64,000 nt of DNA from Peribacillus sp. Bi96 (GCF_918698115.1 NZ_CAKKLV010000006.1:62001-126000); one strand, 5' to 3'. Numbered from the stretch's first letter, positions 1 to 9,083 are shown. Made by a program: numbers and translations. The notes: a model not told the origin generated them from the sequence alone.

Positions 1-88
1 TTTCAAAAAAACGTTGAGCAGATTCAGATTCCTTTGCTTGCTCTTGAAGACTTTTCAATCTGGTAAGAATGCCCTGTAATTGAGACAT
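1..88 (-). CDS. Hypothetical protein, N-terminal fragment (runs off window)
   Basis: Reading leftwards from an ATG at 86-88, the frame stays open to the window edge and begins MSQLQGILTRLKSLQEQ, a charged and probably helical start. A good ribosome binding site (AAAGGAGAGGG) sits just upstream of the ATG, which supports a real gene. Only about 29 codons are visible and I do not recognise the family. It is divergent from the MBL hydrolase gene that follows. Confidence 0.55.
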   Translation of the reverse strand, partial: MSQLQGILTRLKSLQEQAKESESAQRFFE

Positions 89-271
89 ACTCCCTCTCCT
101 TTCTGAATAAAACCTTTTCGATAGGTTTCACTATACCACACTTTTCTATCCAGTATCCACGCTGAAATAAATTCAGAATAATTTAAAACTTCATTCTTTA
201 CATGGCACTATTAACAGAATAAAATAAGGAATGGATTTTGTACATGAAAAATTTTCTGGAGGTAGATTCCA

Positions 272-1231
272 TTGCAAAACATTAGTGAACTTGGTTATCG
301 CATTTCTTTAATTGACGGTTTTGATTTGGATAGAAGAAATCGAACAGGAACATATGTAATTGCAGATACAGACATCACTTTAGTTGAAACTTCCGCCAGC
401 CCTTCCATCCCCCATTTAATAAAAGGGCTAAATGAGCTGGGAATCGCCCTCGAGGATATTACATCTATCATTCTTACCCATATTCATTTGGACCATGCAG
501 GTGGAGCTGGACTTTTTTTACAACATTGCCCGAACGCCAAAGTGATCGTTCATCCAAAAGGAGCAAGGCATCTTGAAGATCCAACACGTTTGATCGCAGG
601 GGCCAAAGCTGTCTATGGCGAAGAATTCAACGAGCTATTCAATCCGATTTTACCTATACCATTTGAAAGAATGATGACTAAACATGATAGGGAAACCCTA
701 CAAATCAGCGATAATTCCTCGTTGATTTTTTATGACACCCCAGGGCACGCAAACCATCATTTAAGCATTTACGATTCCGTTTCTAAAGGGATATTTTCAG
801 GTGACACCGTAGGTATCTACTATCGTGAACTCGATGATGACGGTTTGGAATTTTATTTACCATCCACATCACCAAATCAATTTAATCCTGAAGCAATGCT
901 TGCCGCAGCAAAATTGTATGAAAGCCTCGGCGTCGAGCGGATATATTTTGGCCATTACGGAGTGTCGGAAAATCCAAATGAAGTATATAAACAGCTTCAT
1001 TACTGGTTGCCTAAATTCGTCGAGACTGCAAAATCGGCATATAGGGATTATAACTCCTTTGAGGAACAGGTCGCAGCAACCAGTAAAAATCTTTTCACGG
1101 AGGTCACGGTTCATTTAGGGGAAAAAGGAATTACATCTGACCATCCTGTTTTTGAAATCATCGCCATGGACTTAAAGGTTTGTTCCATGGGATTGATAGA
1201 TTATCTGGTAAAACAGGACAGTAAAAAGTAG
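272..1231 (+). CDS. MBL-fold metallo-hydrolase
   Basis: This is a 319-residue metallo-beta-lactamase-fold hydrolase, probably cytoplasmic because no signal peptide is seen. The metal-binding signature THIHLDHAGG lies near residue 70. Further ligands are visible as a His in PGHANHH near 158, an Asp in FSGDTVG near 177, and a late His in YFGHYG near 226. The start is a TTG, chosen because GGAGG at 258-262 lies 9 bases upstream. The substrate cannot be told from sequence; glyoxalase II-like, lactonase and thioesterase activities all use this fold. The gene stands alone, ahead of the glutaredoxin-like gene. Confidence 0.85.
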   Translation: MQNISELGYRISLIDGFDLDRRNRTGTYVIADTDITLVETSASPSIPHLIKGLNELGIALEDITSIILTHIHLDHAGGAGLFLQHCPNAKVIVHPKGARHLEDPTRLIAGAKAVYGEEFNELFNPILPIPFERMMTKHDRETLQISDNSSLIFYDTPGHANHHLSIYDSVSKGIFSGDTVGIYYRELDDDGLEFYLPSTSPNQFNPEAMLAAAKLYESLGVERIYFGHYGVSENPNEVYKQLHYWLPKFVETAKSAYRDYNSFEEQVAATSKNLFTEVTVHLGEKGITSDHPVFEIIAMDLKVCSMGLIDYLVKQDSKK

Positions 1232-1323
1232 AATAGTCTTCAAGTTTTTTTCCTATTCAAATGTCTTGGCTTTCTCTATAATGAGAAAGTAAACCATACC
1301 TAAAGCAAACATGGAGGAATGAA

Positions 1324-1557
1324 ATGAAAGACGTTACGCTTTATACCCAGCCTGATTGCCCTCCCTGCAAAATCATGAAAATGTTCTTTGATGATAATAA
1401 TGTCGTATACAAAGAAAAAGATATTAAAGCAGATGGACATGCACGTAAAGAACTAACGAATAAATATGGCGCTTATTCCACACCAACGGTCGTCATCGAT
1501 GGGAAAGCCATTATTGGGTTTGAACTTGACGAAATAAAAAAGGAACTGAATATATAA
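1324..1557 (+). CDS. Glutaredoxin-like thiol-disulfide protein
   Basis: A 77-residue single-domain protein of the glutaredoxin/NrdH type. It has the redox motif CPPC within TQPDCPPCKIMK near residues 9-20, a TPT cis-proline loop near 53-55 (YSTPTVVIDG), and a C-terminal helix. Proteins of this size act as small cytoplasmic dithiol reductants. The exact partner is unknown: the neighbouring genes are not a reductase or an nrd operon. GGAGGAATGAA precedes the ATG, and a 14-bp terminator hairpin follows the stop codon directly. Confidence 0.88.
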   Translation: MKDVTLYTQPDCPPCKIMKMFFDDNNVVYKEKDIKADGHARKELTNKYGAYSTPTVVIDGKAIIGFELDEIKKELNI

Positions 1558-1600
1558 CAAAAAGTCTAGAGAAGGCTACCCTCCTCTAGACTTTTTGTTT
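1558..1600. terminator. Bidirectional intrinsic terminator
   Basis: A perfect 14-bp stem pairs 1558-1571 with 1584-1597 around a 12-base loop. A-tracts and T-tracts on both sides suit it to end both the glutaredoxin gene on + and transcripts arriving on the other strand. Confidence 0.88.
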
Positions 1601-1659
1601 TCGCTCTCCATGTTCTCAACTTTGACGGGCTTCCCTTTAAAAAACCTCATTTCATTTTT

Positions 1660-2133
1660 TCACTTTTCATACTTTACGTTATTTACCTTCCAAACACCAT
1701 TTTCTTTTTTCAATGTCACTGATTCAACATGTTTTTCCATTGATACAGGGCCGTCCCCAGATTCTTGGAATTCTTCCTGAACATAAATGAATTCTCCATT
1801 TTTCCCATATACAACTTCTGTATTCTCATCGTAACTGAAAAATGGGATATAATAGGGTGCAAAATCCGATCCAAATGCAGTATACCCGCCATCGACTTTC
1901 ACTACATTAGCTTGAACAAACTTTTCGATGAAATCATCTGTGAAATGTTTATCCAACTTCCCTTTAATCGCCTCTTTCGTCCGTATTTCCTCACTGATCG
2001 AGCCTTGATTATCCATTGCATCTTGCACTAAAGAAAGTACTTCCTCTCTATGTAGGCCCTCCGCTGAAGCTGTGAACCCGCCTCCTAAAAAAAGAAGAAC
2101 ACTGGCTAGACATGCAACTAAATATTTACTCAT
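1660..2133 (-). CDS. Secreted hypothetical protein (possibly DUF3993 family)
   Basis: A 157-residue protein with a clear Sec signal peptide: MSKYLVACL, then a hydrophobic core, then a likely AxA cleavage site at TASAEG near residue 25. The mature part is acidic and probably has a mixed alpha/beta fold. It ends in a strand-rich tail (ESVTLKKENGVWKVNNVKYEK) like that of small extracytoplasmic domains that extend beta-sheets. It may belong to the Bacillus DUF3993 group, which I judge from memory only. No catalytic motif is visible. It is monocistronic and convergent with the glutaredoxin gene. Confidence 0.7.
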   Translation of the reverse strand: MSKYLVACLASVLLFLGGGFTASAEGLHREEVLSLVQDAMDNQGSISEEIRTKEAIKGKLDKHFTDDFIEKFVQANVVKVDGGYTAFGSDFAPYYIPFFSYDENTEVVYGKNGEFIYVQEEFQESGDGPVSMEKHVESVTLKKENGVWKVNNVKYEK

Positions 2134-2318
2134 TCCTATCAGCTCCTAGTTATAGTATTTATCTCCTAATGGTTCCTATTACTGCCTATGTATTTCAATA
2201 CCCGTCCAGAACAAAGCCAAACTACAAAATGCCAATGTCTTATGAGATCCTGCTACAGATGATTTTTCTTCACAATAAAAAAAGAAGATTCCATGGAAGT
2301 GAAATCTCCTTCTTACAT

Positions 2319-2546
2319 TTATTGAAATGCATAGTAAAAAATAAAACCGGCAACCAAAATCGTTCCAACAAAAAGAGAAACGAATACCGGGTTTTTTAAA
2401 TAAGGGTGTTCCTTAACAGAATCATCAAGAGTTGAATCATATCTCGCTTTCACTTTCTGTGCCCTTGCTACTGAATAAGTATAATAGAGCAAATATAAAG
2501 CCGTGATTGTTACGATTATGAGTAATATCCAAATGTAGGTGCTCAA
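2319..2546 (-). CDS. Small two-helix membrane protein
   Basis: A 75-residue protein with one transmembrane helix at residues 5-24 and another at about 54-73. They are joined by a basic/acidic cytoplasmic loop (ARAQKVKARYDSTLDDSVKEHPYLKNP). I do not recognise the family. The start is supported by GGAGGAGACATA just upstream on this strand. No function can be assigned from sequence or neighbours. Confidence 0.65.
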   Translation of the reverse strand: MSTYIWILLIIVTITALYLLYYTYSVARAQKVKARYDSTLDDSVKEHPYLKNPVFVSLFVGTILVAGFIFYYAFQ

Positions 2547-2620
2547 AATATGTCTCCTCCAAGCGCGTCATTTCTGCTTATCGTTACACATTTCGAGCGA
2601 TTATATGCATGGATGTTTTT

Positions 2621-3826
2621 CTATAAAAGTGCGTCATTTTCATATAAATAACTATAAGAAAGATCAAAGAAAATGTATTCCTTATTATTAAGAGGATATG
2701 AAAAGGTCCTGATGGTTTCGCCCGATTCGATATCACTATATAAATCGGATAAAATTCCTTTTTTCTCATTGCGCATCTTTACTATATTTTCGAGAAAATA
2801 AGGTCTCCAGCTCCAATTTTTATTCATATAACTCGGTTGGACTAACCATTGCCCGTCCTTTTGAAGGATATTGGGTGATTTTTGATACCCCTCTTCATCA
2901 CAAATATAAAGACGAAAACATATGGAATCCAACTTTTTCGCTAAAATACCGATAAACTCTTCATGGGAACCTACACTCTTTTGCTGCTTTAAGAAGGTTT
3001 GCATATTTTCATTGAATTGCAAAGTCTTTTGATAAACGGCTTCAAGCTTCTTGGTTTCAAGTGAAATGAAGGACTGACATTCTTGATGGAACTTTTCACG
3101 AAGTAAATCTTTATTAATGAACTCGCCTGCCGGTTTCGCCAAAAAATACCCTTGATAATACCGTCCCCCGTTCTTCCATGCAAAGCGAAGCTGGTATTCG
3201 GACTCAATGTTCTCAAATAGTAAATTTGCGCCGATTTTACGTGCAAGCATGCTTAGAGAAAACAAGATGACCTGATAGGCATCTCCACCAGAAATGCGAA
3301 GCTGGTCCAGGTTAACTTTTAAAATATTCGGGGAAATCTGCGCAATTCGGTCCAATTGCGTATCTTGTCCTAAATGATCGAAAGCTATTTTAATACCATA
3401 TGTTTTAAAATAAGCGAGCACATGCTGTAAAGGATCAAAGTTCTCCGGACTGATTGTGTCTGATAATTCCAGCACAATCCGGTGCATTTCCTCAGGTTGA
3501 AAATGACGATGTAAAATCTCCATGAATTCCTCGCCATGATCCAGCATAAGCAAATTTGGATCTCTGTTAATAAATATAAGAAAATCTTCACCATAGTCTT
3601 TTATTCTTTCCAAGGCTATTTCAAGAACGTAATTATCCACTTCCACCCTATACTCTTCGGGCACAGTAGAATCGTGAAAAAAAGAGCCAAGGCTTTTATA
3701 TTCAGATTGTTCCTCGTAGCGCCCTAAAATTTCATATCCGATTACCTGATGTTGATCTGCACTGAAAATCGGTTGAAAGAATGGTGTCACCCTGTCTAAA
3801 TTCTTTAATATCTTTTCTGTATCCAT
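2621..3826 (-). CDS. ykuI: EAL-domain c-di-GMP-binding protein, YkuI-like
   Basis: A 401-residue cytoplasmic protein resembling B. subtilis YkuI along its whole length. An EAL domain covers about residues 10-250 and a YkuI-type C-terminal PAS-like sensor domain about 260-400, containing NWSWRPYFLENI and ending SYSYLYENDALL. The EAL signature is present as YEILGR near 27-32. Metal- and base-binding positions are partly kept, including the E of ELSD and the Q of YYQGYFLAKP. The usual DDFG loop reads FDHLG, so the first catalytic Asp is missing. YkuI is known to bind c-di-GMP with little or no turnover, and this protein is likely a receptor rather than an active phosphodiesterase. It is monocistronic. 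Confidence 0.88.
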   Translation of the reverse strand: MDTEKILKNLDRVTPFFQPIFSADQHQVIGYEILGRYEEQSEYKSLGSFFHDSTVPEEYRVEVDNYVLEIALERIKDYGEDFLIFINRDPNLLMLDHGEEFMEILHRHFQPEEMHRIVLELSDTISPENFDPLQHVLAYFKTYGIKIAFDHLGQDTQLDRIAQISPNILKVNLDQLRISGGDAYQVILFSLSMLARKIGANLLFENIESEYQLRFAWKNGGRYYQGYFLAKPAGEFINKDLLREKFHQECQSFISLETKKLEAVYQKTLQFNENMQTFLKQQKSVGSHEEFIGILAKKLDSICFRLYICDEEGYQKSPNILQKDGQWLVQPSYMNKNWSWRPYFLENIVKMRNEKKGILSDLYSDIESGETIRTFSYPLNNKEYIFFDLSYSYLYENDALL

Positions 3827-3986
3827 GATGCATCTTCCCCCTAATTACGAAACACACATATGAAAAATTATACCATTAGTTTCTAGCATTGATAATAAAT
3901 AATTTAAATTCCTATACTATACATCTTTTTTCAGCCCTTTAAAAATTCCTCCATCAACCACTCCTCTTAATGAATCTCTCATGGAA

Positions 3987-4019
3987 AAAGGCATTGTCCA
4001 CAAATGGAACAATGCCTTT
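3987..4019 (-). terminator. Terminator of the SLC13 permease gene
   Basis: The arms AAAGGCATTGTCCA (3987-4000) and its partner (4005-4019) form a long stem with one bulge. On the minus strand it is followed by a short U-rich run, just after the permease stop codon. Confidence 0.7.
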
Positions 4020-4024
4020 AGCTT

Positions 4025-5884
4025 TCAGAAAGGGAAGAACCATGGAATCGTGATGACCATGATAACGCCAATGAAGATCTGTATGGATATCCCGATCATG
4101 ATGAAATCCTTATACTTGTAATCACCAGCTGTCATGACAAGAGCGTTGGTTGTGGCAACCCTAGGTGTGGATAACGCCAAACTGCCAGCAACAGCAAGGC
4201 ATAGAAACACAGGAAGAGGATCGATTCCTTGATTTACTGCGGATGTCAGGGCAATGGGCGTCATGATAACCACCGCCGCTCCATACGGGATGAATTGACT
4301 CAGGATCAGTGTCAGGAGATAAAAGACGGCTAATGTACCATGTGCCCCGATATTACTGAATATAACGGCAAGCCAATCACTTATCATTCTCACACCACCC
4401 GTATTATCAAGGGCAGCCGTAATTCCAAACATAGATGCAATTAATAAAACAGGTTCCCAGTTAATCTTTTGGTATGCATCTTCCATTGAACGGACACAGC
4501 CTGTGATCACCATCAACAATGCGGCCGTCAATACCGATAGCATAGCAGGGATGGATTCGATCGACAAAAGAACGACCATCAATGCAGTGATGCCCAAAGC
4601 AATCCATGCTTTGCCCTTTGATTGGACAGGTGAGCCATCCTCCGAGGTACTTCCAATAACGATGACGTCCTGCAAATCAGAGGAAATCCTTTCAATGTTC
4701 TCCCATTCTCCATGTATCAGGATTGCATCGCCGGGTTTTAGTCGTTCCGTCCCGACATCCGCTTGAATATATTCACCATTGCGATTGATCGCAAGCACAT
4801 TACATTGGTATTTCTCTCGGAAATGTACATCGATCAAGGTTTGATTTTCATAATCGGAATTCGGAACGATCAATATTTCCGTCAAACCAAATCTACTGCT
4901 AAGAAAATGTTTTTTTATTTGTTCTGTATTGAAATGTTTGAACTCCAGTTCATAGTTAAGTGCCAATCTCTCAACAGCTTCTTCTTCTCCAAACACCAAA
5001 ATGATATCATCAGGATGCAGCACTTCATCCGCTCTTGCTGAAATCGTCAGCTGTCTTTGCAACAGCGGCAACTGCTTATCCTTTGGCTTCCGCTGAATTT
5101 CAATTAAAGTCAATTCATACTGGATAGGTAGCTGAAGATCCGACAGCCTTTCTCCCACAATATCGGAAGAGGCGGGTATATGCAGATAGTGCAATCGATC
5201 ATACACTTTATACATGCCGGCAAGCTCTCCTGCCGACAATCCCTTGACACTATTGTTCGCGGCAATCGTTTTCTCCGGCAGCAACAGGCGGCCAAGTGTC
5301 AACATGAAGAATAAACCTGCTGCAAAAGCAATTAAGCCGATTGGTGTAAAGTCAAAAAATGATAATGTAACGATACCGTTTTGCCTTAAAACATCAGCAA
5401 CGATCATATTGGAGGGCGAACCAGTAAGTGTTAATAGTCCGCCAATACTGCTCGCATAGGCAAGAGGCAATAAATACCTTGTCGGACTTGTTTTTTGTCG
5501 TAAAGCCATGCTCATAACAAGTGGAAGCAGAATGGAAACAATTCCTGTGCCGCTTAAAAATGCACTTAATATTCCAGCCGTCAGCATGACGATAAGCAGC
5601 GATTTCCATTCACTGCCCCCACATAAACCTAACAACTTATTTCCTGCCTTTTCCACGATTCCTGTATTTAACAGGCCGGCACCTACGATAAATAGTCCTG
5701 CCAGCATAATTACCACTTGATTCGCAAAAGCGGCCACAAGTTCATCCAATGTAAGTATTCCAAGTAACCCTAGTATGGATAGTGCACTAAGTGCAATTAA
5801 ATCAGCGCGAAATTTTCCTTGTATAAAAAGCGCAATAGCGCATAGAAGTATAATCAGTGTAATAAACATTGGTTCGGTCATCAT
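4025..5884 (-). CDS. SLC13/DASS-family permease with two TrkA-C domains
   Basis: A 619-residue integral membrane transporter. N-terminal and C-terminal hydrophobic halves (about residues 1-200 and 425-619) flank a soluble insert at about 205-410 that looks like two RCK_C/TrkA-C ligand-sensing domains (ASSDIVGERLSDL, LIDVHFREKYQCNVLAINR). Conserved loops SGTGIVSILLP, TGSPSNMIVAD and STPRVATTNALV fit the sodium-coupled anion permease (YfbS-like) pattern. Likely substrates are dicarboxylates, sulfate or similar anions, but which one is not visible. GGAGGT lies 4 bases before ATG 5884 and 7 before ATG 5881; the second gives the more usual spacing. It is monocistronic. Confidence 0.85.
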   Translation of the reverse strand: MMTEPMFITLIILLCAIALFIQGKFRADLIALSALSILGLLGILTLDELVAAFANQVVIMLAGLFIVGAGLLNTGIVEKAGNKLLGLCGGSEWKSLLIVMLTAGILSAFLSGTGIVSILLPLVMSMALRQKTSPTRYLLPLAYASSIGGLLTLTGSPSNMIVADVLRQNGIVTLSFFDFTPIGLIAFAAGLFFMLTLGRLLLPEKTIAANNSVKGLSAGELAGMYKVYDRLHYLHIPASSDIVGERLSDLQLPIQYELTLIEIQRKPKDKQLPLLQRQLTISARADEVLHPDDIILVFGEEEAVERLALNYELEFKHFNTEQIKKHFLSSRFGLTEILIVPNSDYENQTLIDVHFREKYQCNVLAINRNGEYIQADVGTERLKPGDAILIHGEWENIERISSDLQDVIVIGSTSEDGSPVQSKGKAWIALGITALMVVLLSIESIPAMLSVLTAALLMVITGCVRSMEDAYQKINWEPVLLIASMFGITAALDNTGGVRMISDWLAVIFSNIGAHGTLAVFYLLTLILSQFIPYGAAVVIMTPIALTSAVNQGIDPLPVFLCLAVAGSLALSTPRVATTNALVMTAGDYKYKDFIMIGISIQIFIGVIMVITIPWFFPF

Positions 5885-6035
5885 GTTACCTCCGTATAGA
5901 TGTTCAATTTCAAACCGGATAAGGTTTCATTAAACACCAGTTTACATGTTTTGCATATGCGTATAGAAGCTATTTTCTTCATTTTATGTATATTGTTTGT
6001 TAGTATGAGGAAGTAACATTTTATTATTAGATAGG

Positions 6036-6911
6036 TTGATTAATTTGAATAAACACATATCCAGAAGAACATTTCTAAAAAAAAGCCTCGGTGCATTGGC
6101 TACCGTAACGGGTTTAGGTATTGGCGGAAACTATTATGCCCATAATTTGGAGCCTAAGTGGTTAGAAACCAAGCATATGGTAATCAGCCATCCTCTTATC
6201 CCTAAAGGTTTTCATGGCATGAAAATGATCCAATTCAGTGATACGCATTTAGGCTTTCAATTTCAGCTTAAAGATTTACAAGCAATTGTCAATAAGATAA
6301 ACCAACTGGATCCGGATGTTATTTTATTTACCGGAGATTTAATGGACCAGCCTAACAAATATGAGTCTCAACAGAAAATCCCTTCTGTTTTGAATCAGCT
6401 CAAAGCGCCACTTGGAAAGTTCAGCATCTACGGTAACCACGATCATGGGGGATATGGCTCTGAAATTTACAGCGATATCATGAAGAAATCCCACTTTACC
6501 ATGTTGCAAAATACCTCCACCAAGATTTCCTTATTAACGGCTGAAGAAATATTCGTAGCAGGTATTGATGATGCAATGCTTGGAAAACCCGATTTTGAAA
6601 AAGCCCTTGAAGGCATTCCAGAAGAAGCGTTTACCATTATGCTCTCACATGCCCCTGACCTAGCGGACACATCAAGTACTTACGATATCCAGTATCAAAT
6701 AAGCGGTCACAGTCATGGTGGACAAGTACAAATTCCGTTCGCCGGAGCCCTTGTAACACCCCCATACGCTGAAAAGTACCGTGAAGGCACGTATGAAATT
6801 GATTCGTTAACGTTACATGTTAATAGAGGTCTTGGCACTACCCGTCTTCCATATCGCTTTCTTTCACGCCCTGAGTTAACGGTTTACGAATTCAAGGCAG
6901 AAAAAAGATAG
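6036..6911 (+). CDS. ykuE: Tat-exported metallophosphoesterase, YkuE-like
   Basis: A 291-residue protein with a twin-arginine signal (SRRTFLKK followed by a hydrophobic stretch, residues about 8-35) and a calcineurin-like phosphoesterase domain. The metal-site motifs occur in order: FSDTHLG, FTGDLMD, YGNHDHGG, LSHAPD and SGHSHGG. B. subtilis YkuE is a known Tat substrate and wall-associated phosphoesterase, and this gene matches it in motifs and region. The start is uncertain: TTG at 6036 lacks a good SD, while TTG at 6045 has only a weak GATAGG nearby. Both keep the Tat motif. It is monocistronic. Confidence 0.86.
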   Translation: MINLNKHISRRTFLKKSLGALATVTGLGIGGNYYAHNLEPKWLETKHMVISHPLIPKGFHGMKMIQFSDTHLGFQFQLKDLQAIVNKINQLDPDVILFTGDLMDQPNKYESQQKIPSVLNQLKAPLGKFSIYGNHDHGGYGSEIYSDIMKKSHFTMLQNTSTKISLLTAEEIFVAGIDDAMLGKPDFEKALEGIPEEAFTIMLSHAPDLADTSSTYDIQYQISGHSHGGQVQIPFAGALVTPPYAEKYREGTYEIDSLTLHVNRGLGTTRLPYRFLSRPELTVYEFKAEKR

Positions 6912-7081
6912 GAAAAGAACACAGGGGAAAACTGCCAGACTTATTAACAAAACCTGTGCAACGAAAAACAACTTGTTTCCATGTATCATTTTATAATGGA
7001 TTCTTAAGAATTATAGCATTAGAAGTATAATTGAGAAAACCAGGTTTTATTTACCAATGATCGGTGGAAAGTGGGACTAGG

Positions 7082-7444
7082 TTATACCATACTTAAGTAA
7101 CCACACAGAAAAGTGCCGATACAACCTAAAACCGACACCGTTACATAGATAAGGCTATCTATGTAACGGTGTTTTCCAATAAGTTCGAGTGTTTCCATAC
7201 TGAATGTGGAAAAGGTCGTAAAGGCTCCGAAGAAACCTATTGCCACAAATGCTTGTAAAGAGAAAGCCCAGCTTTCTTCCTTAGGAAAGACAATTCCCAA
7301 ACCGAAAGAACCAATAAGGTTAATCAGTAAAATACTAATAGGTATTGAACCAGCTGGCAATAGCCTATTAAAAATATTCTGTAAAACATACCTAGAGGCA
7401 GCACCAAAAAAGCCTCCGATAAAAACTGATAGAACAGAAATCAA
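7082..7444 (-). CDS. crcB2: Fluoride channel subunit CrcB/FluC (second of pair)
   Basis: A 120-residue membrane protein with four predicted helices. The family hallmarks are an N-terminal GGFFGAASRY motif and the central break GAFTTFSTFSMET that forms the sodium site and pore-lining Phe box. FluC proteins export fluoride passively as antiparallel dimers. Its ATG overlaps the stop of the upstream crcB by 4 bases (ATGA), indicating translational coupling. Bacillus species commonly carry such pairs, which probably form a heterodimeric channel. Confidence 0.92.
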   Translation of the reverse strand: MISVLSVFIGGFFGAASRYVLQNIFNRLLPAGSIPISILLINLIGSFGLGIVFPKEESWAFSLQAFVAIGFFGAFTTFSTFSMETLELIGKHRYIDSLIYVTVSVLGCIGTFLCGYLSMV

Positions 7445-7821
7445 AGGGTCTCACCTCTCCGTCTATTAAAAAGGCCCAGTCCAAGAAATCCTGCAACCAA
7501 ACCAAATAAAAGCGTGGCCCCAAGATACAGACCTGCATATAGCATCGATGTCTGTAGTAAATTCACCATTTCTTGGGAAAACGTAGACATCGTAGTGAAA
7601 CCTCCACAAAACCCGCTGCCCCATGCTAAAAAAATAAGCGATTTCTTTTTCGAGGCGAAATAGCCGTTTATCAATCCAAGTAAAAAGCTGCCTACTATAT
7701 TTATTAAGAGGGTACCAAACGGGAAGAAGGAATGGTCAGTCGTCAAGATTATGCAATAACGCAATAAAGCTCCCACTGCTCCTCCAATACCAACGGCAAA
7801 AATGCTTTTAAACCGGCCCAT
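7441..7821 (-). CDS. crcB1: Fluoride channel subunit CrcB/FluC (first of pair)
   Basis: A 126-residue paralogue of the downstream crcB, with GGAVGALLRY near the N-terminus and GGFTTMSTFSQE in the middle. I place the start at ATG 7819-7821, because GAGGTGA lies at ideal spacing, rather than at the GTG three codons earlier that overlaps the SD. It begins the two-gene fluoride-export operon. A TATAAT-like box lies about 25-30 bases upstream of the SD. I saw no crcB-type fluoride riboswitch in the short leader. Confidence 0.91.
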   Translation of the reverse strand: MGRFKSIFAVGIGGAVGALLRYCIILTTDHSFFPFGTLLINIVGSFLLGLINGYFASKKKSLIFLAWGSGFCGGFTTMSTFSQEMVNLLQTSMLYAGLYLGATLLFGLVAGFLGLGLFNRRRGETL

Positions 7822-7940
7822 TGTAGTCACCTCAAATTTTTCTCACAAGTAGATTCATTATAACAGATTAAGATGAAACAGGCTCTTTTCGAAAAAAAAA
7901 CCATACTATATAAAGAATTTGAAAAAAAAGGAGGCTAATT

Positions 7941-8282
7941 ATGCAAACACAGTATTTTCCTTACTACCACTATCCACAAACCATAATGCTCCAGAACGAA
8001 TATAGAAATGCATATAGGAATGAATATGATCCAGAATATTGGAATGACGAGCGATTCTTTCCTTTCTTTCCTCTATTAGCGCCTGTAGCATTTGTTGCAG
8101 GGTTAGCTATTGGACCATTGTTATTCAATAACCGTCCACCATTCTATGCGCCATACCCTCCATACCCGCCCGCTTACCCTCCTTATCCTGCTTACCCTCC
8201 ATATCAAGGTTTTCAGGGCTCCCCCCAACAATTCGGCGCACAGGCTGGAGTTTCTGAAAATATCAATATATACAATCGATAA
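7941..8282 (+). CDS. Pro/Tyr-rich hypothetical protein
   Basis: A 113-residue protein with an aromatic N-terminus (YFPYYHYPQ), a paired NEYRNAYRNEY repeat, one hydrophobic segment at about residues 45-62 (LAPVAFVAGLAIGPLLF), and a repetitive PYPP/AYPPYPAYPPY stretch at about 70-90. A strong AAAAAAGGAGGC precedes the ATG and a terminator follows. Pro-Tyr repeats with a short hydrophobic anchor are common among Bacillus spore-coat and surface proteins. That role is inference and the family is not recognised. Confidence 0.7.
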   Translation: MQTQYFPYYHYPQTIMLQNEYRNAYRNEYDPEYWNDERFFPFFPLLAPVAFVAGLAIGPLLFNNRPPFYAPYPPYPPAYPPYPAYPPYQGFQGSPQQFGAQAGVSENINIYNR

Positions 8283-8298
8283 GGAACGGATAGAAGGC

Positions 8299-8330
8299 GA
8301 AGGCGTCATTCAACGCCTTCTTTTTCTTTT
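8299..8330 (+). terminator. Terminator after the Pro/Tyr-rich gene
   Basis: An 8-bp stem GAAGGCGT/ACGCCTTC (8299-8306 with 8313-8320) has a 6-base loop and is followed by TTTTTCTTTT. Confidence 0.88.
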
Positions 8331-8576
8331 CCAAAAAGGTGTCTGATTGAAATTTACTTTCTTATATATTTTGAAGTGGTATAATATGAAATGCATAGAT
8401 GGTAAAGTGTTGGGAAATGATTGACATACCGAAGAGATGTACATGCATTTATATTTTTTACGATAATCAGCCAAAGTAGCACATCCGTCTCTATATCAAT
8501 CAATATAAAAACAGGTATTTATTGAAGGAAGGCTTCATCGTTCCTTCTAACCTTATTAAGAAAAGGAGTTTCCACA

Positions 8577-9083
8577 ATGAACCAAACGAAAGGACATTCT
8601 GAAAGGGATGAGTTTTCGATTAATTCCCTTGCCCAAGCCGTGTTTATTGTTAACAAACATGCAAAGACTGCGTTGGAGCCTAAAAATTTATATAATTTAA
8701 AAAGGCTCGCATTAAGCAAGCTTATGCAAGAAGGAAAAGCGAAGAAGATTGGACTTCATTTCTCTGATAACCCTCGGTTTGCAGCACAACAATCCGACGT
8801 GATTGTAGAATGCGGATCATATGTTTTTCATCTACCTCCCACTAAGGAAGATTTGAAAAAACTACCCCACCTCGGCAGCCGGGCAGCATCCATACGGAAC
8901 CCTAAAGCTGCGTTGTCTTTATCCAAGGCAAAACAAATCCTCCAATCTTACGTTGGACAAGCTGGTGAAAAGCAACCGAACTCCACCAAAACCGAGAAAA
9001 GGGCTTACGGACGCAGTTCTGTCAAGCAACCTTTTCACAATCCCTTCCCATCCTCGTTTTTGGGAAAAGGTTCCAAGTATTAA
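8577..9083 (+). CDS. ykyB: YkyB family protein
   Basis: A 168-residue cytoplasmic protein matching the YkyB family known from Bacillus. Its central region includes FVVNKHAKTA-like (here VFIVNKHAKTA), YNLKRLALSKLM, AKKIGLHFSDNPRF and FHLPPTKEDL. The C-terminal 40 residues are basic and low in complexity. It has no known catalytic motif and its function is unknown. As in B. subtilis it sits beside cheV, here convergent. The ATG follows AAAAGGAG. Confidence 0.88.
   Translation: MNQTKGHSERDEFSINSLAQAVFIVNKHAKTALEPKNLYNLKRLALSKLMQEGKAKKIGLHFSDNPRFAAQQSDVIVECGSYVFHLPPTKEDLKKLPHLGSRAASIRNPKAALSLSKAKQILQSYVGQAGEKQPNSTKTEKRAYGRSSVKQPFHNPFPSSFLGKGSKY

Noticed and set aside
869-1114. Antisense frame inside the MBL hydrolase gene
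   Set aside because: It is a shadow frame with no ribosome binding site or recognisable protein, covered by a strongly supported gene.
2282-2313. Terminator after the two-helix membrane gene
   Set aside because: The AAGAAG/CTTCTT arms pair for only six bases with a long, poorly matched interior, and no clear T-run follows.
7822-7940. Fluoride (crcB) riboswitch ahead of the crcB pair
   Set aside because: The leader is short and lacks the conserved GGCGATG-type pseudoknot elements; it holds only a TATAAT-like box and an SD.
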